Assembly (NCBI RefSeq): GCF_902506165.1
Contig: NZ_LR733817.1
Span: 5,706,184-5,770,183, forward strand
DNA: 64,000 nt
Direction: 5' to 3'
From: Bosea sp. 29B
GTDB taxonomy: Bacteria; Pseudomonadota; Alphaproteobacteria; Rhizobiales; Beijerinckiaceae
A program made the position numbers and the translations under genes. Numbering within the stretch: position 1 is the first letter of the stretch; every line of letters begins with the position of its first letter. Under the pieces are notes generated by a model. It was not told the DNA's origin, ran no database searches, and saw only the letters and a list, made by a program, of their open reading frames with translations. Shown here one piece after another: positions 43,214 through 52,114 of the stretch.

Positions 43214-46200
43214 TCAGAATCGCATCTCGACCCTGCCCTTGAGGGCGTGGTCTCTGGAGCGTTCGCCGATTGCGGCGGAGTAGGTCAGGCCGAGCGCGGT
43301 GGCCTGCGAAATGCGCCAGTCGAGGCCGGCCTCGGCTGTGAGGGCGTCGCGGTCGATCCGGGCGGCGAAGACCTGGGCCGGGGTGGTGCCGGCGACGAAG
43401 GCGGTGCGGGCCTGCGGGGTGAGTTCGCCAAAACCGTGGCGCCAGCCGAGCATGGCCCGGGCGAACAGCGGCATCGCCCCGAGCTGCGCCTCGGCCCGCA
43501 GGCCGAGCGTGGTGAAGCCGAGCGTCTGATCGGAGGAGAGGATGCGTAGTGCCGCCGCGCCGCCGCGCTCGGTGCCGGCATCCGTGCTGACTCGGATCAG
43601 CGCCAACTGGGCGAACGGCTCCAGCGCGACCCCACTGAAGGCGAAGGCATAGCCGAGCTCGGCGAAGCCTTGCGTCACCGAACCGGGACGCTGCAGCCGC
43701 AGCAGGTCGCCAAAGCCACGGACCGAGACCTGGCGGCGGATGTCGCTCTCGGACCATGTGTAGGCCGCGCCGGCATCGAGCCTGAGCTGGCCGAAGCGGG
43801 CGCTGGCATAGAGCGCGGCATGGCCACTCTCCAGCTTGCCGGTCGAGAGCCTTGCATCGAGATCGAAGCGCGACTGGCTGTAGCCACCGGCGACACCGAC
43901 CTTCAGCGACGAACCCGGCGCGTCGTAGAGCATCAAATCGGCGCCGAGCAGGGCGCCGCCGCTGCGGCGGCTCAGGCTCGCGGCATTGCCGTCGCCATCG
44001 GTGTTGCCGGTACTGCCGAAGGCCGTACCCCAGAGCGCGTAGCGCGGCTGCGGCACCGGGGCGGGCATCACGACCGCGCCCTTGCGGCCGGGCAGATCGG
44101 CAGAGAAGGCGCCTGCAACCTGCTGGCCGGGTTGCGTCAGCAGCGGGCCGCGCAGATGGCCCAGAATGGTGTCGCGCACCAGCCGGCTCTCGTCGATCAT
44201 GACGCTGACCGCCTGCGCGTGCGCCTCGCCCGAGAGCAGATCGAAGCCGGCGCGAGCCTCGGCCACTGTGGCCGAGATCAGCGCGTCATAGACCGGGTTG
44301 CCAACGCCCAGGCGCTCGGCCGCGATCGCGATGAAGCCCTGGTTGCGCGTCTGCGCGATGGAGCTGCGGCCGCTGCTGCTGCCACCGCCGGAGCCTCCGC
44401 CGCCATCGGGGCCGAACGAGGTGTCGTTGCGCGTCATCGTCAGCGTGACGTTCGTGCCGCCATAGCTCAGCGACGGCGTCAGGAAGGCGAGGTTCGAGGT
44501 GACGCTGGTGAAGCTGCCGCTGACCCCGCCGGACGCGGTCAGGATCGTATAGTTCGTCGAGGCCGCGTAATTGCCGTTCTCGGCCAGCACCTGCACCGTG
44601 CCACCCGAAAGCGTCGCCGAACCGGAGGCCACGATCCTGTCGCTCTGCCCGGCCGCGTTGACCTCGACCTGGTAGGTCGAGCCACTCGCGAAGGCGACAT
44701 TGCCCGAGACATTCAACGTCCCGATCGAATTGCCCGGCGCGACCGTCGCGCCGCTCGCCACGCTGACCGTCCCGACCGTGCCCGAGCCGCCGAGCACGCC
44801 GCCACTCAAGCTCACCGAGCCGGTGATCGAGCCGTTGACGACGAGCTTGCCGCCCGAGACCGTCGTGCCACCGGTATAGGTGTTCGTGCCCGACAGCGTC
44901 AGCGTGCCGGTGCCGGTCTTGTCGAGCGCGCCATTGCCGCTGATCGTGCCGGAGAAGGTGGTCGAGGCGTTGCTGCTGCCCGCCTTCAGCGTCACGCCGG
45001 AGCCGAGCTGGACGGCGCCCGCGCCGGCGAGCGAGCCGACCGTGGCGACGAGGCCCGGCACATCGCTGACTTCGAGCGTCGCACCGGCCGAAACGGTGAA
45101 GTTCGAGTTCGCCGAGAAGGCCGTCGACGAGCTGCCGACCAGCGTCCCTGCCTCGACCAGCGTGGCGCCGGAATAGCTGCTGTTGTTCTGCAGGGCAAGC
45201 GTGCCGCCGCCGCTCTTGGTCAGTCCGCCCGCGCCGGTGATGGTGCCGGTCCAAAGCACGGCGCGTCCGGCATCGACCTCGATGCCGCCGCCACTGCCCG
45301 ACAACGTCACTGTGCGCGCCGAGGTGATGCTGTTCGTCACCAGCAGCGTGCCGCCGTTCAGCGTCAGCCCGCCCGAGGCATCGCCGAGATTGGCATCCGA
45401 CGACACCGAGAGCTTGCCGCCCGAGATCGTCGTGCCGCCGCTATAGCTGTTCGCTCCCAGGAGAACCAGCGTCCCCGCGCCGCTCTTCGACAATACGCCG
45501 GAACCGGACAGGGACTGTGCCACCGTGAAGCTGTTGCCGGCCTCGACGATCTCGAAGCCGCCGCCATTGCTGCCGAGCACGATGTTGCGCGAAAGGCTGG
45601 TCAGCGTCGTTCCAGTCACCTGCAACACGCCGCCATCGAGCGTCAGCACACCTGCGACATTGCCGAGATGGGCCTCCGCGGAGATGCTGAGCTTGCCTTC
45701 GACGATGGTCGTTCCGCCGGTATAGGTGTTCGTCCCGGTCAGCGTCAGCGTGCCCACCCCCGTCTTGATCACGCTGCCATTGCCGTTGATCTCGTTGTCG
45801 AGGGTGGCGTCGGTCGGCTGGGCGAAGGTCAGCGTGCCCGCGTCCATCAGGATGCCGCCGATCAGCCCGGAGGTGGCATTGCCGAAGGTCAGCGTGTTGT
45901 TGCCGCCGGTGAAGCGGACCGCCCAGGTGCGCGTGACGCCGTCGCCGGACATCCCGCCCGCGATCGTACCATTGTTGGTGATCGAGAGATTGGCACCGAC
46001 GATACCGATGCCGCCCGCGCCATAGGCGCCAGGGCCACCGCTGGCGGCCGGATTGTGGACGCCCCTCCCGCCGCCATTGCCGCCCTGGACCGTGCCATTG
46101 ACCGTCAGGGTCGTCGTCTGGCTGCCATTGGTGAAGATCAAGCCGGTGCCACCAGAGCCGCCGCTGCCGCCAAAATCCCAGTAGGTGTTGCCGCCGGCAC

Positions 46201-46732
46201 CGCCATTGCCGCCTGTGATCGTGCCGGAGACGACCCCCGTGGTTCCGGCCCCCGTGACCACGGCGCCCCAGCCGCCGCCGCCGCCGCCACCGCCGCCGCT
46301 GGCGGTGCTGCCATCAGCGCCGTTGCCGCCATTGCTGCCGGTGCTGTCGCCGGTAGGCAGACCGGCGTCGACCGAGCCGTGCATACCGCCCGTGCCGCCA
46401 CGACCAAACGTCGGATCGTGACTCCAGGTCAGACCTCCGGCGCCGCCGGCAGTCGCGCCGGCTCCGCCGCCGCCGCCGCCGGCATATTGTTGGAAGCCAT
46501 TGCTACCTGCCCCGCCCGCGCCGGTCGCGCTGTCGGTCCCGGCAATCCCGCCGGTATTGGAGTTACCCTCGGGATTGCCGCCGCGCCCGCCATCGGCCAC
46601 TGCCGGGCCGGCAAGAAGCGGTAGCGCCAGGGCGAGCAGGGATACCGACGACACCGCGACGGCAGACATGCGGCCACGCGACGACGCGCGGGCCGGGACG
46701 GCCTCCGGGCGTTCCGGATCGATCAGCGGCAT
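43214..46732 (-). CDS. Autotransporter with beta-strand repeats, complete
   Basis: A 1172-residue type V protein. An extended signal peptide (basic PERPEAVPARASSRGRM, then LLALALPLLAGPAVA) leads to a Gly-rich zone (about 46-260, with runs such as nine Gly), beta-strand repeats (GTLTLTGTNTYTGGTT and variants; about 300-800) and a C-terminal barrel from about 890 ending VEMRF, with the terminal Phe of outer membrane barrels. Surface adhesin role is the family norm. It is the intact paralogue of the gene cut at the window start. Confidence 0.92.
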   Translation of the reverse strand: MPLIDPERPEAVPARASSRGRMSAVAVSSVSLLALALPLLAGPAVADGGRGGNPEGNSNTGGIAGTDSATGAGGAGSNGFQQYAGGGGGGAGATAGGAGGLTWSHDPTFGRGGTGGMHGSVDAGLPTGDSTGSNGGNGADGSTASGGGGGGGGGWGAVVTGAGTTGVVSGTITGGNGGAGGNTYWDFGGSGGSGGTGLIFTNGSQTTTLTVNGTVQGGNGGGRGVHNPAASGGPGAYGAGGIGIVGANLSITNNGTIAGGMSGDGVTRTWAVRFTGGNNTLTFGNATSGLIGGILMDAGTLTFAQPTDATLDNEINGNGSVIKTGVGTLTLTGTNTYTGGTTIVEGKLSISAEAHLGNVAGVLTLDGGVLQVTGTTLTSLSRNIVLGSNGGGFEIVEAGNSFTVAQSLSGSGVLSKSGAGTLVLLGANSYSGGTTISGGKLSVSSDANLGDASGGLTLNGGTLLVTNSITSARTVTLSGSGGGIEVDAGRAVLWTGTITGAGGLTKSGGGTLALQNNSSYSGATLVEAGTLVGSSSTAFSANSNFTVSAGATLEVSDVPGLVATVGSLAGAGAVQLGSGVTLKAGSSNASTTFSGTISGNGALDKTGTGTLTLSGTNTYTGGTTVSGGKLVVNGSITGSVSLSGGVLGGSGTVGTVSVASGATVAPGNSIGTLNVSGNVAFASGSTYQVEVNAAGQSDRIVASGSATLSGGTVQVLAENGNYAASTNYTILTASGGVSGSFTSVTSNLAFLTPSLSYGGTNVTLTMTRNDTSFGPDGGGGSGGGSSSGRSSIAQTRNQGFIAIAAERLGVGNPVYDALISATVAEARAGFDLLSGEAHAQAVSVMIDESRLVRDTILGHLRGPLLTQPGQQVAGAFSADLPGRKGAVVMPAPVPQPRYALWGTAFGSTGNTDGDGNAASLSRRSGGALLGADLMLYDAPGSSLKVGVAGGYSQSRFDLDARLSTGKLESGHAALYASARFGQLRLDAGAAYTWSESDIRRQVSVRGFGDLLRLQRPGSVTQGFAELGYAFAFSGVALEPFAQLALIRVSTDAGTERGGAAALRILSSDQTLGFTTLGLRAEAQLGAMPLFARAMLGWRHGFGELTPQARTAFVAGTTPAQVFAARIDRDALTAEAGLDWRISQATALGLTYSAAIGERSRDHALKGRVEMRF

Positions 46733-46783
46733 TCAAAACCCCACCCCAACCGGGGAGGTTGCCCGACTGCGCGCGCGAGGCAA

Positions 46784-46797
46784 TGAACAGCCGTTCA
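46784..46797. promoter_or_regulatory. Inverted repeat in autotransporter leader (copy 2)
   Basis: TGAAC-AGCC-GTTCA, 52 bases before the start at 46732, identical in sequence and spacing to copy 1 at 3410-3423. The flanking GCAATGAACAGCCGTTCACA is also identical, while the rest of the leader has diverged. This suggests a selected site. Confidence 0.55.
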
Positions 46798-46902
46798 CAA
46801 TTCGTAAATTCGGGGTTGTGTTGCTGATTTGCCGCGTCGATGCGAGGCGCCAGGCCCGGGAACGACCCCTGCCCTGAACGCCCCGCGATTGCGCCGGCCC
46901 GC

Positions 46903-47895
46903 CTACCGCACCTCGACGACGATCTTGCCGAACTGCTGGTTCGCCTCGAGATAGCGATGCGCCGCGACGATCTCGTCGAAGGCGAAGACCTTGTCGATGA
47001 CGGGCTTCAGCGCGCCGCGCCGTAAGCCGTCGAGGATGAAGGCTTTGGCACGCTCCAGCGCCTGCGGATCGCGGACCACCTCCTTGTACTGGTAGCCGGC
47101 GAGGTGCAGGTTCTTCGCCAGCAGCGGGAACAGCGGCAGCGGCGTCGGCTCCGGCGAAAGCGCGCCATAGGCGATGACAATGCCGTTCTGGGCCGTGGCG
47201 CCGAAGACCTGTTCCAGCGCCGGCCCGGCGACCGGATCGAAGGCGACGCGGGCGCCCTGCCCGCTCGTGTGTCGGGCCACAGCAGCGGCAAGATCCTCTT
47301 CCTGCGTGACCACGACATGCGCGGCGCCGGCCTCCAGCAGCGCGTGCGCCTTGTCGCGCGTCCGCGTCGCCGCGATCGGAATCGCGCCGAGCGCTCGCGC
47401 CGTCTGGATCGATGCGATGCCGACGCTGCTCGATGCCGCGGTGATCAGCACATGCTCGCCCGCCTTCAAACCGGCAAGCCCGACCAGCGCGCCATAGGCG
47501 GTGACATGCGCCATCCACAGCGCCGCGGCCTCGACGAAGGAGAGCTCGGCCGGATGCTTGACCGCGACCGCGGCCGGCACCGTCGCGACCTCGCCATAGC
47601 TGCCCCAGCGCGTGATCGAGAGCGGCGGCACGATGCTGATCGCATCGCCCTCGGCGAAGCCCTCGACGCCCTCGCCGAGCGCGGTGACGATCCCCGCCGC
47701 CTCATAGCCGAGCCGGGCCGGAAATACCGGCTCCTCGACATAGGGGCCGGAGCGGAACATCGACTCGGCCCGGTTGAGGCCGATCGCCCTGACGGCGATC
47801 TGCAACTCGCCCGGCCCCGGCAGGGCGGTCTCGATCTCCTCGATCCGCAGAACCTCGGGCCCGCCCTTCTCATGAAAACGAACGATACGCGGCAT
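46903..47895 (-). CDS. Zinc-type/quinone oxidoreductase (MDR family)
   Basis: A 330-residue medium-chain reductase: N-terminal GroES fold and Rossmann domain with VLITAASSSVGIASIQTARALGA. The zinc-ligand cysteines of alcohol dehydrogenases are absent, so it is of the quinone oxidoreductase type, NADPH-dependent. AGGAAAAATCCC before the ATG at 47895 decides the start over an ATG five codons earlier. Divergent from a LysR gene. Confidence 0.88.
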   Translation of the reverse strand: MPRIVRFHEKGGPEVLRIEEIETALPGPGELQIAVRAIGLNRAESMFRSGPYVEEPVFPARLGYEAAGIVTALGEGVEGFAEGDAISIVPPLSITRWGSYGEVATVPAAVAVKHPAELSFVEAAALWMAHVTAYGALVGLAGLKAGEHVLITAASSSVGIASIQTARALGAIPIAATRTRDKAHALLEAGAAHVVVTQEEDLAAAVARHTSGQGARVAFDPVAGPALEQVFGATAQNGIVIAYGALSPEPTPLPLFPLLAKNLHLAGYQYKEVVRDPQALERAKAFILDGLRRGALKPVIDKVFAFDEIVAAHRYLEANQQFGKIVVEVR

Positions 47896-47948
47896 GGGAT
47901 TTTTCCTCATCGATGACTGATGAGGGCGATATGGATTGCTCGCATCCT

Positions 47949-47973
47949 GGCGATAAGTCGGCGTATCATCGCC
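47949..47973. promoter_or_regulatory. Candidate LysR-type box
   Basis: GGCGAT and ATCGCC form an inverted repeat with 13 bases between, in the 100-base divergent gap between the oxidoreductase and LysR genes. LysR proteins bind such dyads (T-N11-A type) and activate the divergent gene. Confidence 0.4.
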
Positions 47974-47996
47974 ATACTTGAAACATTAAGTGTGCA

Positions 47997-48887
47997 ATGA
48001 TGGACCGCCTCACCAGCATGCAGGTCTTCGTCAAGGTGGTGGAGGCAGGCACGCTCACCGCCGCCGGCATCAGCCTCGGCCTGTCCTCGCAAATGGTCGG
48101 CAAGCACCTGCGCTTTCTCGAAGAACGCACCGGCGCACGCCTGCTGCACCGGACGACCCGTCGCCAGAGCCTGACAGAGATCGGCTCGGCCTATTACGAG
48201 CGCTGCAAGCTCGTTCTCGCCGAGGCGGACGCCGCCGACGCGATCGCGCAGAACCTGCGCGCCACGCCGCGCGGCAAGCTGCGGATCAACGCCCCGCTCA
48301 GCTTCGGCGCCCACAGCCTGACTCCGGCCCTGATCCGCTACATGCAGCGCTATCCCGAGGTCAGCGTCGACCTCTCGCTCACCGACCGCGTCGTCGATCT
48401 CGCCGAGGAGGGCTATGACGCGGTGATCCGCATCTCGCCCCTGAAGGATTCCGGCCTGATCGCCCGCGCGCTGAGACCCTACCAGCTGATAGCCTGCGCC
48501 TCCCCGGCCTATCTCGCCGCACGCGGCACGCCGCAGGTCCCGGCTGATCTCGCGGATCACGAATGCCTGGGCTTCGCTTATTGGGCTGCCCCGCCTCTGT
48601 TCGACTGGGAGTTCATCGGCCCGTCCGGCATCGAGCGCGTCACCGTGCGCAGCCAGTTCCTGACCAATAACGGCCAGGCGCTGCGCCAGGCGGCGCTCTC
48701 AGGCTTCGGCATTACCCTGCAGGCCGAGGATTTGCTGCGCGAGGACATCGCCAACGGTCGCCTGGTCCGGATCCTGCCGGGCTATGAGGGGCCGACACGT
48801 CCGATGCACATCGTCTTCATGCCGGATCGCAGCCCGACCCCGAAGCTGCGCAGCTTCGTCGACTTCATCGTCGCCGAGTTTGGTTAG
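47997..48887 (+). CDS. LysR family transcriptional regulator
   Basis: A 296-residue LTTR: MDRLTSMQVFVKVVEAGTLTAAGISLGLSSQMVGKHLRFLEERTGARLLHRTTRRQSLTEIG is the winged helix domain, then the periplasmic-binding-like effector domain. Divergent from the quinone oxidoreductase, which it probably controls. Its stop overlaps the convergent Gate-domain gene by 4 bases. Confidence 0.92.
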   Translation: MMDRLTSMQVFVKVVEAGTLTAAGISLGLSSQMVGKHLRFLEERTGARLLHRTTRRQSLTEIGSAYYERCKLVLAEADAADAIAQNLRATPRGKLRINAPLSFGAHSLTPALIRYMQRYPEVSVDLSLTDRVVDLAEEGYDAVIRISPLKDSGLIARALRPYQLIACASPAYLAARGTPQVPADLADHECLGFAYWAAPPLFDWEFIGPSGIERVTVRSQFLTNNGQALRQAALSGFGITLQAEDLLREDIANGRLVRILPGYEGPTRPMHIVFMPDRSPTPKLRSFVDFIVAEFG

Positions 48888-49843
48888 GGCCGGCTAGCGG
48901 AGTCGCCCTGCGCGATGGGGGCGTCCGAGAACCTGTCGAGGACGAAGGCGATCGCCGCCGTTGCCGCTATCGCGAAGACCAATCGCCCCAGCAGGATGGT
49001 GGCTATGTCGGCGCCAAGAGCGACCATGATCAGCGTGTCCTCGATCAGGCTGTGGGCAAAGCCCATGAAGACACTGGCGAGGACAATCTGGCGTGGTTCG
49101 ATCGGCTGCCGCCGCACCTCCGCCAGCATCAGCCCGCTGCCATAGGAGATGCCGAGCAAGAGGCCGACGGTGGTGAAGGGCAACGCCTCCTGGCGCAGGC
49201 CGACCAGGCGGAAGAGCGGGGCCAGCCCCTTGTAGAGCACATCGAGGATGCCCGCGGCCCTGAGCAGTTGCATCGCCCAGGACAGGACGAGCAGAACCGC
49301 GAGCATCACCAGCAGCGTCTTGGCGGTGCCATAGGCGAAGCCGAGCCAGCCGCCCTCGCCCGCCGCAGGCTGCCAGACCGGCGCGATCGGTTGCGACAGC
49401 CAGCCGGTTGCGGAAAAGAGCAGGTGCAGCAGCGCGGCGAAGGCCATCGCGCCGGCAATGCGGATGATCGAGGTCGCCCAGAAATTCGGCCCGGCCTTGG
49501 CGACGATGCGCTGCTCGACCGGAATGGCATGCGCCATCAGGAGCAGGCTCGAGAACACCGTCATGTCGGCGGTGCTGAGCGCCAGCGTCGGGATCAGCGT
49601 GAACAGCACGACGACGCCGCCCCACATCCCGACCAGCAAGCCCGTCAGCCAGGCCAGCGCCAGCTCGGGCGGCAGGCCGAATAGCTTCATGGCCGGCGCC
49701 AGCCAGGGAGATGCGGCCTTGATGACGCCGAGTTCCGCCAGCGCCTGCGTCGCCACCGCGATCGGCACCATGATCACCACGAGCTCGCGGTAAACGGCCA
49801 GCGTTTCCCGTGTCTTGCGGTAGAACTGACTCTGGAGCGGCAT
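48884..49843 (-). CDS. Nucleoside-recognition (Gate) domain membrane protein
   Basis: A 319-residue integral membrane protein with about eight helices. The segment MWGGVVVLFTLIPTLALSTADMTVFSSLLLMAH and the second-half LGISYGSGLMLAEV and SLIEDTLIMVALGAD are typical of the duplicated Gate domain. Related families include spore maturation and nucleoside/ion transporters; substrate unknown. Divergent from the Lrp gene. Confidence 0.8.
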   Translation of the reverse strand: MPLQSQFYRKTRETLAVYRELVVIMVPIAVATQALAELGVIKAASPWLAPAMKLFGLPPELALAWLTGLLVGMWGGVVVLFTLIPTLALSTADMTVFSSLLLMAHAIPVEQRIVAKAGPNFWATSIIRIAGAMAFAALLHLLFSATGWLSQPIAPVWQPAAGEGGWLGFAYGTAKTLLVMLAVLLVLSWAMQLLRAAGILDVLYKGLAPLFRLVGLRQEALPFTTVGLLLGISYGSGLMLAEVRRQPIEPRQIVLASVFMGFAHSLIEDTLIMVALGADIATILLGRLVFAIAATAAIAFVLDRFSDAPIAQGDSASRP

Positions 49844-49956
49844 CGGTAGCGGTCCTCGATTGACGCCGGGAAGCTAGCGCCAATGGCTGCGCGGCGGTGG
49901 TCAAAATCGTCGCCTTCGTGCAATTTTATTGCATGGTGAGCGCTGGGAAGGTCGCG

Positions 49957-50409
49957 ATGGATCGAATCGATAGAAAGCTGCTGAACCTGCTCCAGGCCGA
50001 CGCCTCGCGGACCAATGCGCAACTGGCCGACGAGGTCGGGTTGGCGCCGTCGAGCTGCCTGCGGCGGATCAGGCGGCTCGAAGCCGCCGGCCTGATCCTG
50101 CGGACCGTTGCGATCCTCGATCCTGCCAAGAGCGGCAAGGGCCTCAAGGTGATCATCGCCATCGAGCTCGCCCGACATGATGAGCCGAACCGGCGGCGCT
50201 TCCTCGAATTGGCGGCGCGCCAGCCGGCAGTCGTCCAGGCCTATGGCGTCACCGGCCAGACCGATGTGATCCTGATGCTGCGCGTCGCCGGCATGGACGA
50301 AGTGACGGCACTGTGCGAGCTGCTCTTCGGCGAAGGCAGCAATGTGACCCGCTACTACACCATGGTCGTGAACAAGACCGCCAAGGAGACGACGGCGCTC
50401 CCGCTGTGA
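49957..50409 (+). CDS. Lrp/AsnC family transcriptional regulator
   Basis: A 150-residue Lrp: DRIDRKLLNLLQADASRTNAQLADEVGLAPSSCLRRIRRLEAAGLI (helix-turn-helix) and a RAM domain with GQTDVILMLRV. The ATG at 49957 is chosen for the GGAAGG before it; upstream ATGs lack one. It is divergent from the Gate-domain gene, which could be an amino-acid related transporter it controls. Confidence 0.92.
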   Translation: MDRIDRKLLNLLQADASRTNAQLADEVGLAPSSCLRRIRRLEAAGLILRTVAILDPAKSGKGLKVIIAIELARHDEPNRRRFLELAARQPAVVQAYGVTGQTDVILMLRVAGMDEVTALCELLFGEGSNVTRYYTMVVNKTAKETTALPL

Positions 50410-50439
50410 GAAGACGCCGAGCGGTCGGTTATGGGGCCG

Positions 50440-50859
50440 TCACCCGCCGAGCAGTTTCTTCATCGATGGCGCGGGATGGAAGGCGTAGCGCTCGCGCTCA
50501 TAGAACGGGATCGCCTCGCGCCTGGCGTCGAGGAACACTGCGGTAAGGCCTCGCGCCTGCGCATCCTCTTCGGCGAAGGCGAGCAGCGCCCGGCCGATAC
50601 CGCCGCTGCGGACTCGTTCGTCCACCACGAGATCGTCGACATGCAGATGCGCCCCGCGCGCCAGCGTGTGGACCGGGCGCATGCCGAGCACGCCGACCAG
50701 CGCGCCGTCACGGAAGGCACCGACCAGCTCGTAGCCGGAGAAGGATTGCCGCCGCACGCGGTGCAGGAATTCCGCCTCGTCGAGCGCGGTCCGCAATTGC
50801 ACGACGATCGGAAAGGCCTCGCGCCACTCCGCCGGAACGAGCCGTCTCACCGAAACCAT
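50440..50859 (-). CDS. GNAT family N-acetyltransferase
   Basis: A 139-residue GNAT: HLHVDDLVVDERVRSGGIGRALLAFAEEDA has the acetyl-CoA loop (R-x-x-G-x-G/A), then AVFLDARREAIPFYERERY. Start ATG at 50859. Substrate unknown. It lies convergent to the Lrp gene. Confidence 0.88.
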   Translation of the reverse strand: MVSVRRLVPAEWREAFPIVVQLRTALDEAEFLHRVRRQSFSGYELVGAFRDGALVGVLGMRPVHTLARGAHLHVDDLVVDERVRSGGIGRALLAFAEEDAQARGLTAVFLDARREAIPFYERERYAFHPAPSMKKLLGG

Positions 50860-51119
50860 CGTCTTCGCTCACCTTGCAATCGCACAGCCGAGGTAGATGA
50901 GGTCGCCGCGCATCTCGAAAGGCAAGTGTCCTGTCGAGGGGCCGGCATTGCGCAGGCCTTCTGCCCGGAGCCTGCTGGGATCGCATGGTCGGCTCCCGAG
51001 GCCACTGAGAGCCAAGGATAGCCGCCAGTGCAGGTATACCCGCTAGTGAATGTCCCCGTCGCTTTCAGTGCTGCATGTTGGCCCGATCCGGGCACCGAGC
51101 CCGCTTAGGAGCCGGCCAC

Positions 51120-51974
51120 GTGCAAGCCATTACTTACGCATGCAGTGTCGTGCTCTTGTTCTCAGGCTTCGTTCTCGTGTCGAGAGCCGGCCTTTCGACC
51201 GCCCTGACCCTTCCGGACATAGCGGCGCTGCGCTTCGGCATCGGCGGGCTGCTATTGCTGCCGATCGTGCTGAAGCACGGGTTCAGCGGCTCGCGGCCGG
51301 CGCAAGCCCTGGCGTTGTCGACCTTGGGCGGGCTCGGCTTCGCCTTGTTCGCCTATGCGGGCTTTGCGCTCGCGCCTGCAGCGCACGGTGCCGTCCTGTT
51401 GCACGGCACATTGTCGCTGACCACCGCCATGCTGCTATGGGCCGTCACGAACAGGCTGCCGCAAGGCCGACAGACCACCGGGCTGGTGGTCATCGGCCTC
51501 GGCATCGTCGCGATGGCCTGGGATGGCTTCGGGCATGCGTCCTGGCGGCTGCTTCTGGGAGATGCATGCCTGCTGGCGGCCTCGCTGTGCTGGTCGGGCT
51601 ACGGGCTCTACGTAAAGGAACTCGATCTCCCGGCGACGCGTGCCGCGGCGATCGTCGCGGTCGTGTCGGCGCTTGCCTTCCTGCCGGTCTACGCCGCCCT
51701 CCCGGGCAAGATGCTGTTTCGTGCCTCGCTGCAGGATCTCCTGGTGCAAGGCCTGTTTCAGGGTGTCCTGATCGGTGCAGTCTCGATCTTCGTCTACACG
51801 CGGGCTGTTTCCCTGCTGGGCGCCGCCAGGGTTGCGCTCTTCACGGCCGCCGTCCCAGGCCTGACCGCGATTGCGGGCTACGTCTTCCTAGATGAGGCGC
51901 CAAGCCTATCCGCCGCCCTCGGCGTGATGCTGGTCACATCGGGCCTTCTGGTTTCCCTGCGCCGCGCGCCTTGA
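51120..51974 (+). CDS. DMT superfamily (EamA) transporter
   Basis: A 284-residue ten-helix transporter of the EamA family with duplicated 5-helix units; SWRLLLGDACLLAASLCWSGYGLYVKE begins the second repeat. GTG 51120 is preferred over an ATG at 51075 because AGGAG lies nine bases before it. Members mostly export amino acids or metabolites; substrate cannot be told. Confidence 0.82.
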   Translation: MQAITYACSVVLLFSGFVLVSRAGLSTALTLPDIAALRFGIGGLLLLPIVLKHGFSGSRPAQALALSTLGGLGFALFAYAGFALAPAAHGAVLLHGTLSLTTAMLLWAVTNRLPQGRQTTGLVVIGLGIVAMAWDGFGHASWRLLLGDACLLAASLCWSGYGLYVKELDLPATRAAAIVAVVSALAFLPVYAALPGKMLFRASLQDLLVQGLFQGVLIGAVSIFVYTRAVSLLGAARVALFTAAVPGLTAIAGYVFLDEAPSLSAALGVMLVTSGLLVSLRRAP

Positions 51975-52043
51975 AGAACGAGGCCGCCCCGCAGCTGCCC
52001 GCAATGGCGCACTCGATATCCTGCATACAAAATTCCGCATACA

Positions 52044-52086
52044 CTCTTGTCGCTGACACAAGAGCGCTCTACTCCTTGCATGCAAG
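52044..52086. promoter_or_regulatory. Two inverted repeats upstream of the Bug gene
   Basis: CTCTTGT-N7-ACAAGAG at 52044-52064 and the perfect palindrome CTTGCATGCAAG at 52075-52086 precede the solute-binding gene, with GCATACA direct repeats just upstream (52020-52045). They look like operator sites for a missing regulator. Confidence 0.45.
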
Positions 52087-52114
52087 AAGCAATGACAAGC
52101 ATGGGAGGAATGGA

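Noticed and set aside
43670..46624. A 984-codon open frame on the plus strand opposite the second autotransporter
   Set aside because: It runs antisense to a clear autotransporter and is made of Arg/Ala/Gly-rich low-complexity sequence with no motif. High GC and a regular repeat codon pattern keep the opposite frame free of stops. The same happens at 1634-3343 opposite the first copy.
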